Shown: positions 16,666 through 25,074 of the stretch, one piece after another
Layout: the number at the start of each line of letters is the position of its first letter
How positions within the stretch are numbered: position 1 is the stretch's first letter
NCBI GenBank assembly: GCA_018333075.1
Contig: BORH01000002.1
Span: 124,001-188,000 of the forward strand
Source of the DNA: Heyndrickxia sporothermodurans
GTDB lineage: Bacteria; Bacillota; Bacilli; Bacillales; Bacillaceae_C
Reading direction: 5' to 3'
DNA length: 64,000 nucleotides
Notes under the pieces: generated by a model
Databases searched by the model: none
The model's input: the letters and a program-made list of their open reading frames with translations, nothing else
Told to the model about the DNA's origin: nothing
Made by a program: the position numbers and the translations under genes

Positions 16666-17227
16666 GTAATACCTTCCTTTCTATGAAGCTTTTTCTTACA
16701 ATTATAGAACAGTTCAACAATATATGCCTAACTATAATTTTTTTCATAATATGATACGTACCAAAAACAAGTAAGCTGAACTATGTATTCATACTAGTGA
16801 TTTCTAAAATACAGCATCCACAAAAAAAGTCAAACTTATTTAAATTTACTTTCTAATTTGTATACAATAAATGACTAAATATAATAAAAGGAACATTGGT
16901 TTAAACCAACGTTCCTTAACACAGCCTCATGCAAAATGTACAGTGGTCCTAGTGAGAATAGTTCACTCAACTTTAGCTGAAGAAGGGTAGGTTATTTTCT
17001 ATTATTAAGAGAAATAACAATTGTAATCATTGCTACGATTAATGATGCAAACTTGATCATTAGAGATTTATATTGTCTATTATAATGAGTAGATGTTAAC
17101 GTTTTTAGATGGCTTTCTGTTAATTTTTTTGTATATGTGTTTTTTATAGTATTTAAAGTTTCCAATGAAAGGGTGAAAATATTGAAAGTTGTTATTCTTA
17201 ATTTCGAAAAAGTATTGCATTAATAAT
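16666..17227. other. Intergenic region holding a dead toxin module
   Basis: 562 bp without an intact gene. It contains the terminator hairpin GGAACATTGG ... CCAACGTTCC at 16889-16917, the decayed holin-like toxin at 16992-17060, and AT-rich flanks. The selD promoter should lie near 16680-16760. Confidence 0.6.
16992..17060 (-). pseudogene. Decayed holin-like toxin copy
   Basis: Minus-strand frame MIKFASLIVAMITIVISLNN plus RK, 22 residues, aligns with the C-terminal two thirds of the toxin at 13496-13594 (FGSLIVTVITVVISL). The N-terminal part has degenerated and there is no ribosome site before the remaining ATG. Downstream TAACCTACCC and the terminator arms are also shared with the intact module, so this is a duplicated locus that has lost its toxin. 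Confidence 0.7.
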
Positions 17228-17650
17228 TCATTTACCTGTCTTTGCAAATTCCTGAATTCTTAATCCGATTTCATCACGAACACGTTGAAATAAAGCCCAT
17301 TTTTCTTTTTCTGTTCCTTCTGCTTTTGCCGGATCGTCAAATCCCCAATGAGATCTTTCCTTATTAATAGGTGTTGCTGGACATACATCAAATGCGTGGC
17401 CACAAAGTGTAACAACCAAATCTGCCTTCTTTAAAATGTCATTGGAAATAACATTAGATGTTTGATTAGAAATATCAATATCTACTTCTTTCATAGCCTT
17501 TACAGCCTTTGGATTTAATCCGTGTGCTTCAATACCTGCAGAGTATACTTCCCAATTATCACTTAAATACTTTTTTCCAAAACCTTCAGCTATTTGACTG
17601 CGACAAGAGTTACCAGTACACAAAAAATAAATGATTTTTTTGTTTTTCAT
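17228..17650 (-). CDS. arsC: Arsenate reductase ArsC, thioredoxin-coupled (LMW-PTPase fold)
   Basis: Reduces As(V) to As(III) for export. 140 residues; P-loop CTGNSCRSQ with Cys11 and Arg17, and the redox pair Cys83/Cys90 in [11 protein letters not shown], the three-cysteine relay of the B. subtilis/S. aureus type. Substrate Asp in DDPAKAEG. Last gene of arsR-arsI-acr3-arsC, 17 bp after acr3. RBS AAAGG upstream. Intact. Confidence 0.95.
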   Translation of the reverse strand: MKNKKIIYFLCTGNSCRSQIAEGFGKKYLSDNWEVYSAGIEAHGLNPKAVKAMKEVDIDISNQTSNVISNDILKKADLVVTLCGHAFDVCPATPINKERSHWGFDDPAKAEGTEKEKWALFQRVRDEIGLRIQEFAKTGK

Positions 17651-17667
17651 GTATTAAATATACCTTT

Positions 17668-18708
17668 CTAAAGTAAATGTTCTTTAAAATATTTCCGTTG
17701 GAACCATAATGCCACATTAACTAAAGCAATCATTACAGGAACTTCAACGAGAGGACCGATTACAGCTGCAAATGCTGCCCCTGAATGAATGCCAAAGACA
17801 CCCACGGCAACTGCGATTGCTAGTTCAAAGTTATTACTGCCTGCTGTGAATGCAAGTGTTGTCGTTACCGGATAGTTTGCTCCGATTTTTTTTCCTAAGA
17901 AGAACGAAACAAAGAACATCACAATAAAGTAAATTAATAGTGGAATCGCAATTCGAACGACATCTAAAGGCAAGCTAACAATGACATCTCCTTTTAAGGA
18001 AAACATAACGATAATCGTAAATAACAACGCAATGAGAGTAATTGGACTAATTCTTGGAATAAAAACTTTCTCATACCATTGTCTCCCCCTTGCTTTTACT
18101 AGAATAAAGCGTGTTAACATGCCAGCTATAAAAGGAATTCCTAAATAGATGAATACAGATTTTGCAACTTCAGCTATTGTAATTGAAACAATTGCTCCTT
18201 GAATTCCTAACCATTCAGGAATAATAGTTACAAAAAGATAAGCATAAACAGAGAAAAATAACATTTGAAATACAGAGTTAAATGCTACTAATCCAGCTGC
18301 ATATTCGGTATCCCCTTTAGCAAGGTCATTCCAAACAATCACCATTGCGATACATCGAGCCAATCCAATCATTATCAGGCCGACCATATATTCTGGTTTA
18401 TCTGGTAGAAATATTATTGCCAAAACAAACATGAGAATGGGACCAATTATCCAATTCTGTACTAGAGATAAAACTAATACTTTAACATCTTTAAAAACAC
18501 GCCCCAACTCTTCGTAACGAACTTTCGCTAATGGTGGATACATCATTAAAATCAAACCGATAGCAAGTGGAATGGATGTTGTTCCAACTTGTAATTTGTT
18601 TAGTCCATTTATAAAACCTGGAAAGATAAATCCTAATCCGATTCCAACTGCCATTGAAAGAAAAATCCAAAGGGTTAAGTAACGATCTAAAAATGATAAT
18701 CGCTTCAT
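17668..18708 (-). CDS. arsB: Arsenite efflux transporter of the Acr3 family
   Basis: 346 residues with ten predicted membrane segments; exports As(III) using the proton gradient. It carries the Acr3 hallmarks: [20 protein letters not shown] near the N-terminus, [19 protein letters not shown] with the essential Cys, and [21 protein letters not shown]. Named arsB in B. subtilis, though unrelated to E. coli ArsB. RBS AAGGAGAATACA. It sits between arsI and arsC in the same order as in the B. subtilis ars operon. Confidence 0.94.
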   Translation of the reverse strand: MKRLSFLDRYLTLWIFLSMAVGIGLGFIFPGFINGLNKLQVGTTSIPLAIGLILMMYPPLAKVRYEELGRVFKDVKVLVLSLVQNWIIGPILMFVLAIIFLPDKPEYMVGLIMIGLARCIAMVIVWNDLAKGDTEYAAGLVAFNSVFQMLFFSVYAYLFVTIIPEWLGIQGAIVSITIAEVAKSVFIYLGIPFIAGMLTRFILVKARGRQWYEKVFIPRISPITLIALLFTIIVMFSLKGDVIVSLPLDVVRIAIPLLIYFIVMFFVSFFLGKKIGANYPVTTTLAFTAGSNNFELAIAVAVGVFGIHSGAAFAAVIGPLVEVPVMIALVNVALWFQRKYFKEHLL

Positions 18709-18736
18709 TGTATTCTCCTTATTGTAGGAATTAACA

Positions 18737-19168
18737 TCATGAGATTGTTCTACTTTCTTTTGACATCATACAGCAAGACGTTGAATCCTTTTTTTGAAAT
18801 TCACTGTTTGCTTTTGTAAAGAAGAACTCCCATTCATTTCCGTCTGGATCTGTAACCCAAAATTTATCTTGCACCGCATAACAACATGTAGTATCCATTT
18901 CTTCACGTGCAAAAAAGCCTTCTTTTTCAAGTCTTTCCTTGTGAGATAAGACCTCTTCTAAGCTATCAACTTGAAATCCGAAGTGATTGACTTGATTTCC
19001 AATAACTTCATCCCGAACATTTAATGTGAAATTCAACCCTGGATTCTCTAGTAAGAATTTAGCGTAATCTGGTTTTACTTTAACTGGTTCTGTTCCAAAT
19101 ACTTTTTGATAGAACTCCATTGATTTCTCTAATTTAGTGACGTTAATCCCTACATGAACATACTTCAT
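18737..19168 (-). CDS. arsI: ArsI, C-As lyase / arsenic-responsive VOC dioxygenase
   Basis: 143-residue vicinal-oxygen-chelate protein that cleaves methyl or aromatic groups from trivalent organoarsenicals. Metal ligands are visible at His5, His62 and a Glu near 114, and the arsenic-binding cysteine pair Cys95-Cys96 lies in [20 protein letters not shown]-terminal CC pair is also present. The longer frame to 19237 is rejected because GGGAGGATACAATT precedes the ATG at 19168. An ArsR-like palindrome lies just upstream (19200-19215). Confidence 0.88.
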   Translation of the reverse strand: MKYVHVGINVTKLEKSMEFYQKVFGTEPVKVKPDYAKFLLENPGLNFTLNVRDEVIGNQVNHFGFQVDSLEEVLSHKERLEKEGFFAREEMDTTCCYAVQDKFWVTDPDGNEWEFFFTKANSEFQKKDSTSCCMMSKESRTIS

Positions 19169-19199
19169 AATTGTATCCTCCCATATTTTATATCTATTA

Positions 19200-19215
19200 A
19201 TCAAAAAAATTTGAT
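19200..19215. promoter_or_regulatory. Internal ArsR-like palindrome
   Basis: ATCAAAAAAATTTGAT, a near-perfect dyad like those flanking the arsR promoter, lies between the arsR stop and the arsI start. It could allow extra repression or roadblock within the operon. Confidence 0.6.
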
Positions 19216-19230
19216 TTAGAGAATAAAAAA

Positions 19231-19545
19231 TTAACAACAGCTTCCTTTCCCTTTTTTTCTAAAGATACAACAAAGCTCTTCAGACAATAAATTGTTTACT
19301 TGATTGTCATTCAAATCATAGTAACTCCATGTGCCTTTAGTTTCCTTTATTATCAAGTCAGCATCCAATAAAATTTTAAGGTGATAAGAGAGTTTCGATT
19401 GAGTCATCTCAAAAATTTCTGTTAAATCACAAACACAAGTTTTTCCTCTTTGACAAAGTTCATACATGATTTCTAAACGTTTTTGATCCGCAAGGGCTTT
19501 GAATTTTTGTTCATATTGCTGAAATTGTTCTTTTAACATGTTCAT
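19231..19545 (-). CDS. arsR: ArsR arsenic-responsive repressor
   Basis: 104-residue winged-helix SmtB/ArsR protein. The As(III)/Sb(III) site is ELCQRGKTCVCDLTE (Cys37, Cys39, with Cys31 nearby), followed by the recognition helix MTQSKLSYHLKILLDADLI. The C-terminal CC and GSCC cysteines may bind additional metal. First gene of the ars operon. Its promoter is flanked by two ATCAA(A)-T-rich-TTGAT palindromes, consistent with autoregulation. Confidence 0.95.
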   Translation of the reverse strand: MNMLKEQFQQYEQKFKALADQKRLEIMYELCQRGKTCVCDLTEIFEMTQSKLSYHLKILLDADLIIKETKGTWSYYDLNDNQVNNLLSEELCCIFRKKGKGSCC

Positions 19546-19559
19546 TGTACCTTTCTTTA

Positions 19560-19633
19560 ATCAAATTTTTTTGATGTATTAATTATATGTTGAATTCTTA
19601 ATTAAATACAACTACTAAATCAATTTTTTTGAT
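19560..19633 (-). promoter_or_regulatory. ars operon promoter with two flanking ArsR operators
   Basis: On the minus strand TTGTAT (19606-19611) and TATAAT (19582-19587) are spaced by 18 bp. Palindromes ATCAA-TTTTTTTGAT (19619-19633) and ATCAAATTTTTTTGAT (19560-19575) lie immediately upstream of the -35 and downstream of the -10. Confidence 0.75.
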
Positions 19634-19990
19634 ATCATCTTTTCAGAACAATTTTTATAAAAACTTATTTATTATTTTTGATTAATGGTAGGCTATATTA
19701 TTGAGTGCATGTATTCAAGATACAACCTTAATAAGTTTTGGTTAAATTAGAAAAAAGTCTTGATAAAATGCTAATGTTTCGTTAACTGGCAGAAAATCAA
19801 TCATGGCCTTTCAAAAAAGGAGTGACCCCTTCCACCCTGATATTTTGTGATAATTATCTTTTATAGCACTTGATTTTTATCAAAATTTTCCAAATACGGA
19901 ATATATTTTTTTATTATTCCTTCTTTTAAGGTAACAAATCCCTTTCTGAAACGTCAAAATATTAGATGTATAAAGGAAAGGAATAGTCAA
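19634..19990. other. Divergent intergenic region
   Basis: About 350 bp between the ars promoter and the plus-strand gene at 19991. AT-rich; it presumably carries the plus-strand promoter. No other structure identified. Confidence 0.4.
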
Positions 19991-20560
19991 ATGAAAATAT
20001 TAAAGTTTTTTGGAGTTGCTGCTACTATCATTCTTTTGTTTTTATGGTATGTATATTTTTTGAAAACTGAAGATTTATTTTTAAAAGAGGGGTATTTTAC
20101 AAAAGAAAAAGCCTTTAAAGTATGGGAAAGTAAAAATAACATTCAATATAATCAATTAATAGAGCCAAAGGACAAGCACTTATTAATTCTAGCAGGCTAT
20201 GAAAAAATTCATATCCTTCGTTTTCAAAAAAATGTATTTTTATGGTCTGAACCTTCTATCGATACGATAGATAAAGAAAGTATAAAACACATAAAAAATC
20301 AGAAAACTAAATATAGTATCTCTTTTGTTGTTTGTACTGCAACTGTAGTTACCACTAATCCTAACATTTCAAAAGTAAAAATAGGCAAAAATGATGCGGA
20401 ATTGCTCCCCATTAAGCCATTTATCTCTACCGCTAAGGGAATGAAGCTTTGGTACTTTAATTTATATCCAGATGCATTAGATTGCCAAGGCCCATCGGGT
20501 CAGACATATACTTTTTATGATTCGAAGGGAAAAGTAGTGAATACAATTATCGATGACTAA
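19991..20560 (+). CDS. Membrane-anchored protein of unknown function
   Basis: 189 residues. One N-terminal membrane anchor (about 7-24, FGVAATIILLFLWYVYFL), then an extracytoplasmic domain of about 160 residues without recognised motif; one Cys pair region (Cys near 115 and DCQGPSG near 170) could form a disulphide. Good RBS (AAAGGAAAGG). It ends at a shared bidirectional terminator opposite the exopolysaccharide operon. I do not recognise the family. Confidence 0.7.
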   Translation: MKILKFFGVAATIILLFLWYVYFLKTEDLFLKEGYFTKEKAFKVWESKNNIQYNQLIEPKDKHLLILAGYEKIHILRFQKNVFLWSEPSIDTIDKESIKHIKNQKTKYSISFVVCTATVVTTNPNISKVKIGKNDAELLPIKPFISTAKGMKLWYFNLYPDALDCQGPSGQTYTFYDSKGKVVNTIIDD

Positions 20561-20568
20561 TCCATAAA

Positions 20569-20614
20569 ATAGTTAGTATTGTGTTGAAATAATGTACAAC
20601 ACAATACTAACTAT
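20569..20614. terminator. Bidirectional terminator shared by convergent genes
   Basis: ATAGTTAGTATTGTGTTG and its exact 18-nt reverse complement around a 10-nt loop. It ends both the gene at 19991 (+) and the 17-kb exopolysaccharide operon (-), overlapping the last codons of the latter. Confidence 0.85.
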
Positions 20615-21725
20615 TATTTAAGTAAACTAAATTTTTTTCATTTAATTTAAAAGACAATGAACGGTATACGGGAAAAAAATCTTGTTGATGATAAACCTGA
20701 TAATATTCCTGCCATTTTTCAACCAGCCAATTATAAGTTAATGGATCATGCACATGCTTACCAATATAAAAATCTAACAATCCATTTGGATTAAATCTGT
20801 ACTTAAATTGAAATAAGGAATCTCTACCGACGTGTCCTCCACCTAAATGAAATGTGTGCATCTGTTTTTGCTTTCCCCATAATGCTATATGATGGAGTAA
20901 AAAAGCATTTATTCCTAAATTTAAATATTGCTTTTGTGAGCACCCTAAATGATAATGCAGAGAACCTTTCTTATATAAACAAAGAGCAGCAGCAATCATC
21001 CTATTTTCCAAAAACACTGCTGCAATCATCGAATGGTTTGATAACTCTTTTAATAATTTTTTAATATTATTAGTAGAAAAATAGGAATACCTTGAAGCAT
21101 TAAGCTTTTCCATTGTTTCCTTATATAACTCATAAAACTCATCAATCACTTCAATCGCTTCCTCGGATTGATAAACTTTAAAAGTAAGAAGATTTTTATT
21201 AGCTTTTTTTATATTTCTTTGGTGATTTTTATGATATGAATGAAACAATTTATCCTCACTTTTTGTTAAATCTATGAAAATCGTTTCTCTATCATTGCTA
21301 ATATTCATACACACATCCATATATTTTTGATTTTGGAGAAGTGGATGAAATCTAATAAATTCACAAATAATATTTTCCTTTTGACAATATTCTTCGAATT
21401 CTCTTCTAAAATTTATTATCGCTTGCTGATTTATAACATCATATATTGGCCCTCCATATCCATATGAAGGGGTTATAATATCAAATAATTCATATTCTAT
21501 TTCAACATCACTTAAAAATGGTAGATTATTAATCTTCCTTTTTAGGAAGCAATAGCAAATTTTGCTTCCTTTCTCATCATTATAAAAAAACAAATATGGA
21601 TCACCGTCTCCAATACTTTGATAGGGAATAGAATAAGAATAATCATAGAAAATATCCTTTGTATTAAATAATTTTAACGTTTCTTTCCACTTTTTATTCT
21701 CCCGGTTAGAAATCACTTCATACAT
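20607..21725 (-). CDS. FemAB/GNAT-like acyl or aminoacyl transferase
   Basis: 372 residues with two GNAT-like lobes. The C-terminal half has the FemAB/GNAT_6 pattern: FHSYHKNHQRNIKKANK (residues about 160-176), MIAAVFLENRMIAAALCLYK and HYHLGCSQ, then GINAFLLHHIALWGKQKQ and FHLGGGHVGRDSLFQFKYRF. Relatives attach amino acids to lipid II from aminoacyl-tRNA or act in exopolysaccharide loci. AGGAGGGATCAT precedes the ATG. Last gene of the operon, 23 bp after the ATP-grasp gene. Its job here is inferred: transferring an amino-acid-derived group to the glycan. Confidence 0.75.
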   Translation of the reverse strand: MYEVISNRENKKWKETLKLFNTKDIFYDYSYSIPYQSIGDGDPYLFFYNDEKGSKICYCFLKRKINNLPFLSDVEIEYELFDIITPSYGYGGPIYDVINQQAIINFRREFEEYCQKENIICEFIRFHPLLQNQKYMDVCMNISNDRETIFIDLTKSEDKLFHSYHKNHQRNIKKANKNLLTFKVYQSEEAIEVIDEFYELYKETMEKLNASRYSYFSTNNIKKLLKELSNHSMIAAVFLENRMIAAALCLYKKGSLHYHLGCSQKQYLNLGINAFLLHHIALWGKQKQMHTFHLGGGHVGRDSLFQFKYRFNPNGLLDFYIGKHVHDPLTYNWLVEKWQEYYQVYHQQDFFPVYRSLSFKLNEKNLVYLNNS

Positions 21726-21747
21726 ATGATCCCTCCTAATGTATTAT

Positions 21748-22713
21748 TTATCCATTTAAGATTAGAACATCATCATATTTAACCATGATAGATCCATCTG
21801 GATAACTACCAATCTTTTCTTTGACAGATTCTCCACATAAATTGTTGATAATATTTTTAACAAAATTTTGTCCCAATTCATGCGCATGGGGGTAGCCTCC
21901 CCCAAATCGTGGGTTAATTTCTGAAATGATATAGTTCGTTTCAGTTTTAAAACAATCAATATCAATAGGTCCTATTGGTTTCAGTGCATCAACCAATTGC
22001 TCGATTAAGTAAAATAACTTCTCATCTTTTACCGCGATAGATTTATCGGTTTCACCAGCGCGCATTTTTACTTTTCTTTTTCCAAATATATGAGTTGCTT
22101 TTACTTTGATTAAATCAACATAACAATCTACACCGTACTCATGACCTGTAATAAATGGTTGTATAACTAAATCCTTCGTATTATTCCAAGCTACATTCAA
22201 CTCTTCAATCGAATTTATGATAGAGACTCCTAAGCTAGCACTTCCTCTCCTTGGCTTTACTATTAGAGGTAATTGAAGCAAATTTTTTCTAATATCATGT
22301 AATGCCTCATCTTTACTAATATAGGTAGGAACTCTAGGTAAATCATTTATCTTTAAAAATTGATAGGTTAAGTATTTATCAAAGCAAATATCAACAACTT
22401 CTTTATTGGAAACGATTATTTTTATATTTGCTTTTTCAAAGTCATTTTTATGTTCTGCTAAGATGTTAAGTTCAGGATCAATTAGGCTTAGGATTGCATC
22501 AATATTATATTTAGAGCATAATTGTTTAATAACATTAACATAATTGATATCAGTAATCCGTGGAACAACCTCTGAAATATTTGCATACTGTAAAGCTGGT
22601 GCTGTTAAATCACAATCAATAGCAATAATATTGCCACCAAGCTTACTAAGTTCTTCTCTAAAATATTTAACTAATTTTACTCTTCTTCCAGCACTACAGA
22701 TTAATAGATTCAT
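21748..22713 (-). CDS. ATP-grasp carboxylate-amine ligase
   Basis: 321 residues. N-terminal Rossmann-like pre-ATP-grasp domain (LLICSAGRRVKLVKYF), central ATP-binding lobe with IVKPRRGSASLGV (lysine and glycine-rich loop) and the Mg-binding SEINPRFGGGYPHAHELG near the C-terminus. These resemble carbamoyl-phosphate-synthase-type ATP-grasp enzymes found in capsule clusters; they make amide bonds by acyl phosphate. The frame reaches 22734, but AAGGAG is spaced correctly for the ATG at 22713. Preceded by the LysA-like decarboxylase (24 bp gap) and followed by the FemAB-like gene, so the three likely act together. Confidence 0.82.
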   Translation of the reverse strand: MNLLICSAGRRVKLVKYFREELSKLGGNIIAIDCDLTAPALQYANISEVVPRITDINYVNVIKQLCSKYNIDAILSLIDPELNILAEHKNDFEKANIKIIVSNKEVVDICFDKYLTYQFLKINDLPRVPTYISKDEALHDIRKNLLQLPLIVKPRRGSASLGVSIINSIEELNVAWNNTKDLVIQPFITGHEYGVDCYVDLIKVKATHIFGKRKVKMRAGETDKSIAVKDEKLFYLIEQLVDALKPIGPIDIDCFKTETNYIISEINPRFGGGYPHAHELGQNFVKNIINNLCGESVKEKIGSYPDGSIMVKYDDVLILNG

Positions 22714-22736
22714 CATATTCTCCTTTCCTATCATGT

Positions 22737-23987
22737 TTAAAAAATATATAGTTCTTCATTAAAAAATTCTTTAAAGCTTTCTTTTTTTCGAACAACAAAA
22801 TATTCATTTTGATCAACTGCTATAATACATGGTCTTTCTTTAATGAAAGGAGGATTAAAAACAATCGTATAGGCTCCAACATTCTCAAATAGTATGTAGT
22901 CATTTACTACCGGCAGTAGCCCATTTACATCATTTGCTAAGTAGTCTTTTTCCATACAGGTGTAACCAACAATATTATAAGTACCAGATGATGTACTTTC
23001 GAGGTCCTTCTTAACAATACGCATAGGTAAATTTCTTTTATGCATGGTCGGTTTAATATTATGCACACTACCATCTATTAACACAAAATGTTTATTCCTC
23101 ATTTTTTTTGTTTCAATCACTTTTGCAATAAATGTAAAGACGTTTGCCACCATAGAAATTCCAGGCTCTATAATCAAGTATGGCTTCCTATCTAAATCGG
23201 CGAATTCTTGATTCATCATTGTACATACTGCATTAGCATAATCATCAAAACTTGGACTATCGATATTAAAAGACTCAGGCAATTCACCGTAAAATCCTCC
23301 TCCAATATCAACATACTCAATCGTTTCAGGAAAATATTGTTTAGCAATAGAACAAAGTACATTTGTTATATTTTTGTATGTTTCAACCTTCCTTTCCTTT
23401 GTAGAAAAATGTCCATGTACTCCGATGATGGTAATATTTTTTATCTGGTTTAGTTGTTCAACAGCAGTATCTAAATCTCCATTTGAAGTACAAACACCAA
23501 ACCTGCTTACTTCATACCCCTCTTGTAGGGCATCTTCTCCATGATGGGATAGATCAAAATTTAACCTTATTCCAATTCTCACCTGCTTTCCCTTATTAAC
23601 TTCACAATATTTTTTTAGCAAATTAATTTCATATAAGGAATCAATGTTTAAAATGCTTCCATTATTTAAAGCCATTTCAATATCTTGGTAGGTCTTTAAT
23701 GGACCGTTAAAAATTATTTTTGTTGGAGTTACTCCTATTTTCATCGCTAAATCATACTCTAATCGTGAAACGACCTCAGCGTATGCACCTAAATTTGCTA
23801 ATTCCTTACATAAGAATGGCAAATAATTAGTTTTATATGAGTAACCTATAATGAAATTTGAATATTTACTTTTAAACGCATTGTTCATTTTTTCATAGTT
23901 TGTTCGCAATTTATTTACATCGAATAAATAAAATGGAGAGCCAAAAGTTTGTTCAAGTTCTCGTATCCTCTTAAAATCTGTTAACAT
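22737..23987 (-). CDS. PLP-dependent decarboxylase, DAP/ornithine decarboxylase (LysA) fold
   Basis: 416 residues. N-terminal alanine-racemase-type barrel with the PLP lysine in IGYSYKTNYLP (about 53), GPLKTYQDI, HGHFSTKE and the phosphate loop DIGGGFYGELPESF; C-terminal beta domain with EPGIS and CMEKDYLA (substrate Cys region) and ENVGAYTIVFNPPF. The start at 23987 is chosen because GAGGTG lies seven bases before that ATG. Context in a glycan operon beside an ATP-grasp ligase argues against lysine biosynthesis. BtrK in butirosin synthesis is a LysA-like precedent that decarboxylates a carrier-bound glutamate next to ATP-grasp BtrJ. Confidence 0.85.
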   Translation of the reverse strand: MLTDFKRIRELEQTFGSPFYLFDVNKLRTNYEKMNNAFKSKYSNFIIGYSYKTNYLPFLCKELANLGAYAEVVSRLEYDLAMKIGVTPTKIIFNGPLKTYQDIEMALNNGSILNIDSLYEINLLKKYCEVNKGKQVRIGIRLNFDLSHHGEDALQEGYEVSRFGVCTSNGDLDTAVEQLNQIKNITIIGVHGHFSTKERKVETYKNITNVLCSIAKQYFPETIEYVDIGGGFYGELPESFNIDSPSFDDYANAVCTMMNQEFADLDRKPYLIIEPGISMVANVFTFIAKVIETKKMRNKHFVLIDGSVHNIKPTMHKRNLPMRIVKKDLESTSSGTYNIVGYTCMEKDYLANDVNGLLPVVNDYILFENVGAYTIVFNPPFIKERPCIIAVDQNEYFVVRKKESFKEFFNEELYIF

Positions 23988-24018
23988 ACATGTACACCTC
24001 ACAAGACTTTTTCTATAG

Positions 24019-24966
24019 TTAAATATGAATTATATGATCATTTACCTCTTTTATTTGACACTCTACATTTTTACCGAAATGAACTTTGTTCACAAAATAC
24101 TCAATGACTGAAGGATCTATATTTACGTCAAATTTTCTTGCAAAAAAAGTATCCGATTTTTCTATTAGGTTAATATCATCCTTAGTTAAATATTGTGGTG
24201 AGCTTCTATCACTAAATGTATTTCCCCATCTATAAAAAAATAAATGATTGTTTTCAACATCAAATTTAAATGGAGAATTCATGATCAACGTATGGAAAAA
24301 CCATTCGTCGGGTGTATAAGTATTTTTAAAGAATTGATAATACCATTCATTATTATTTACAAAATCAATTATGTAATTTACTACATTGATAGGAATGGTA
24401 AACCACTGTGATCCTTTATAAAATGAGTAATCTTTTGGCCAGTAATTCTTATTTGGAAAAAGATATATTCCCTTTTTATATAAATCTTGAAGTGTTCTTC
24501 TAAGTATTCGAGCTGGGTGTGGTGTAGTATAACGTTTTCGAGTTATTTTGGGCCAATTCATCAACATCACAGCTAATTGATCCTGAGAAGCTTTCAAATT
24601 ATTTAAAAAAACTTTGTTTTTATTTTCTATTAGGAAGCTTTTCAATCCGTTTTTAACTAATAGATCTTGACCACTTCTTAAACAAACAAAGTCATACGAT
24701 TTTTTTGATGCGATTACCTCTCTTAGCAATAAAAGTGTAGTATCTATTTGACTAATATCTCCCCATTCACAAATAATGCTATTCGTTATAACTTTTACAT
24801 TTGGATTTTTTAATATCCTTCCCTGGTACTCATGAAAATACCTTTGGTCAATATGAACATATACATCTGCTTGGTCATCCACTACTAATTGTTGAATAAA
24901 TTGATTTACTTGATCAGGATTTTTATGGATTTGCATGATGAAAGCAGTGCGCATTTTTGAATTCAT
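24019..24966 (-). CDS. GT14-like (core-2/I-branching type) glycosyltransferase
   Basis: 315 residues. Opening MRTAFIMQIHKNPDQVNQFI, then DVYVHIDQR, CEWGDISQIDTTLLLLREVI and SYDFVCLRSGQDLLVK, and the GSQWFTIP / TPDEWFFHTLIMNS pair, all typical of bacterial 'Branch' beta-1,6-GlcNAc-transferase-like enzymes. Cytosolic. It lies 108 bp after the GT2 gene, the widest gap of this part of the operon, which contains a hairpin. Donor and acceptor cannot be read from sequence. Confidence 0.82.
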   Translation of the reverse strand: MNSKMRTAFIMQIHKNPDQVNQFIQQLVVDDQADVYVHIDQRYFHEYQGRILKNPNVKVITNSIICEWGDISQIDTTLLLLREVIASKKSYDFVCLRSGQDLLVKNGLKSFLIENKNKVFLNNLKASQDQLAVMLMNWPKITRKRYTTPHPARILRRTLQDLYKKGIYLFPNKNYWPKDYSFYKGSQWFTIPINVVNYIIDFVNNNEWYYQFFKNTYTPDEWFFHTLIMNSPFKFDVENNHLFFYRWGNTFSDRSSPQYLTKDDINLIEKSDTFFARKFDVNIDPSVIEYFVNKVHFGKNVECQIKEVNDHIIHI

Positions 24967-24983
24967 TCTAACATCCCCTTTTT

Positions 24984-25023
24984 AACAAATCGTTCATAAG
25001 TTCTTAATAAAGAACAATTTGTT
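24984..25023. other. Nested dyad between two glycosyltransferase genes
   Basis: AACAAAT ... ATTTGTT outer arms enclose GTTCTT-aata-AAGAAC (25000-25015). The inner part contains the SinR-type heptamer GTTCTTT in reverse orientation. Could be a regulatory hairpin or operator within the operon. Confidence 0.45.
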
Positions 25024-25074
25024 AAATTTTTTATCTTTAAAGCACGAATAAAATTCTTCTAAATGATATAATTC

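Noticed and set aside
22737-23987. lysA, diaminopimelate decarboxylase of lysine synthesis
   Set aside because: Fold matches, but location between glycosyltransferase and ATP-grasp genes points to a tailoring role; a housekeeping lysA is expected elsewhere.
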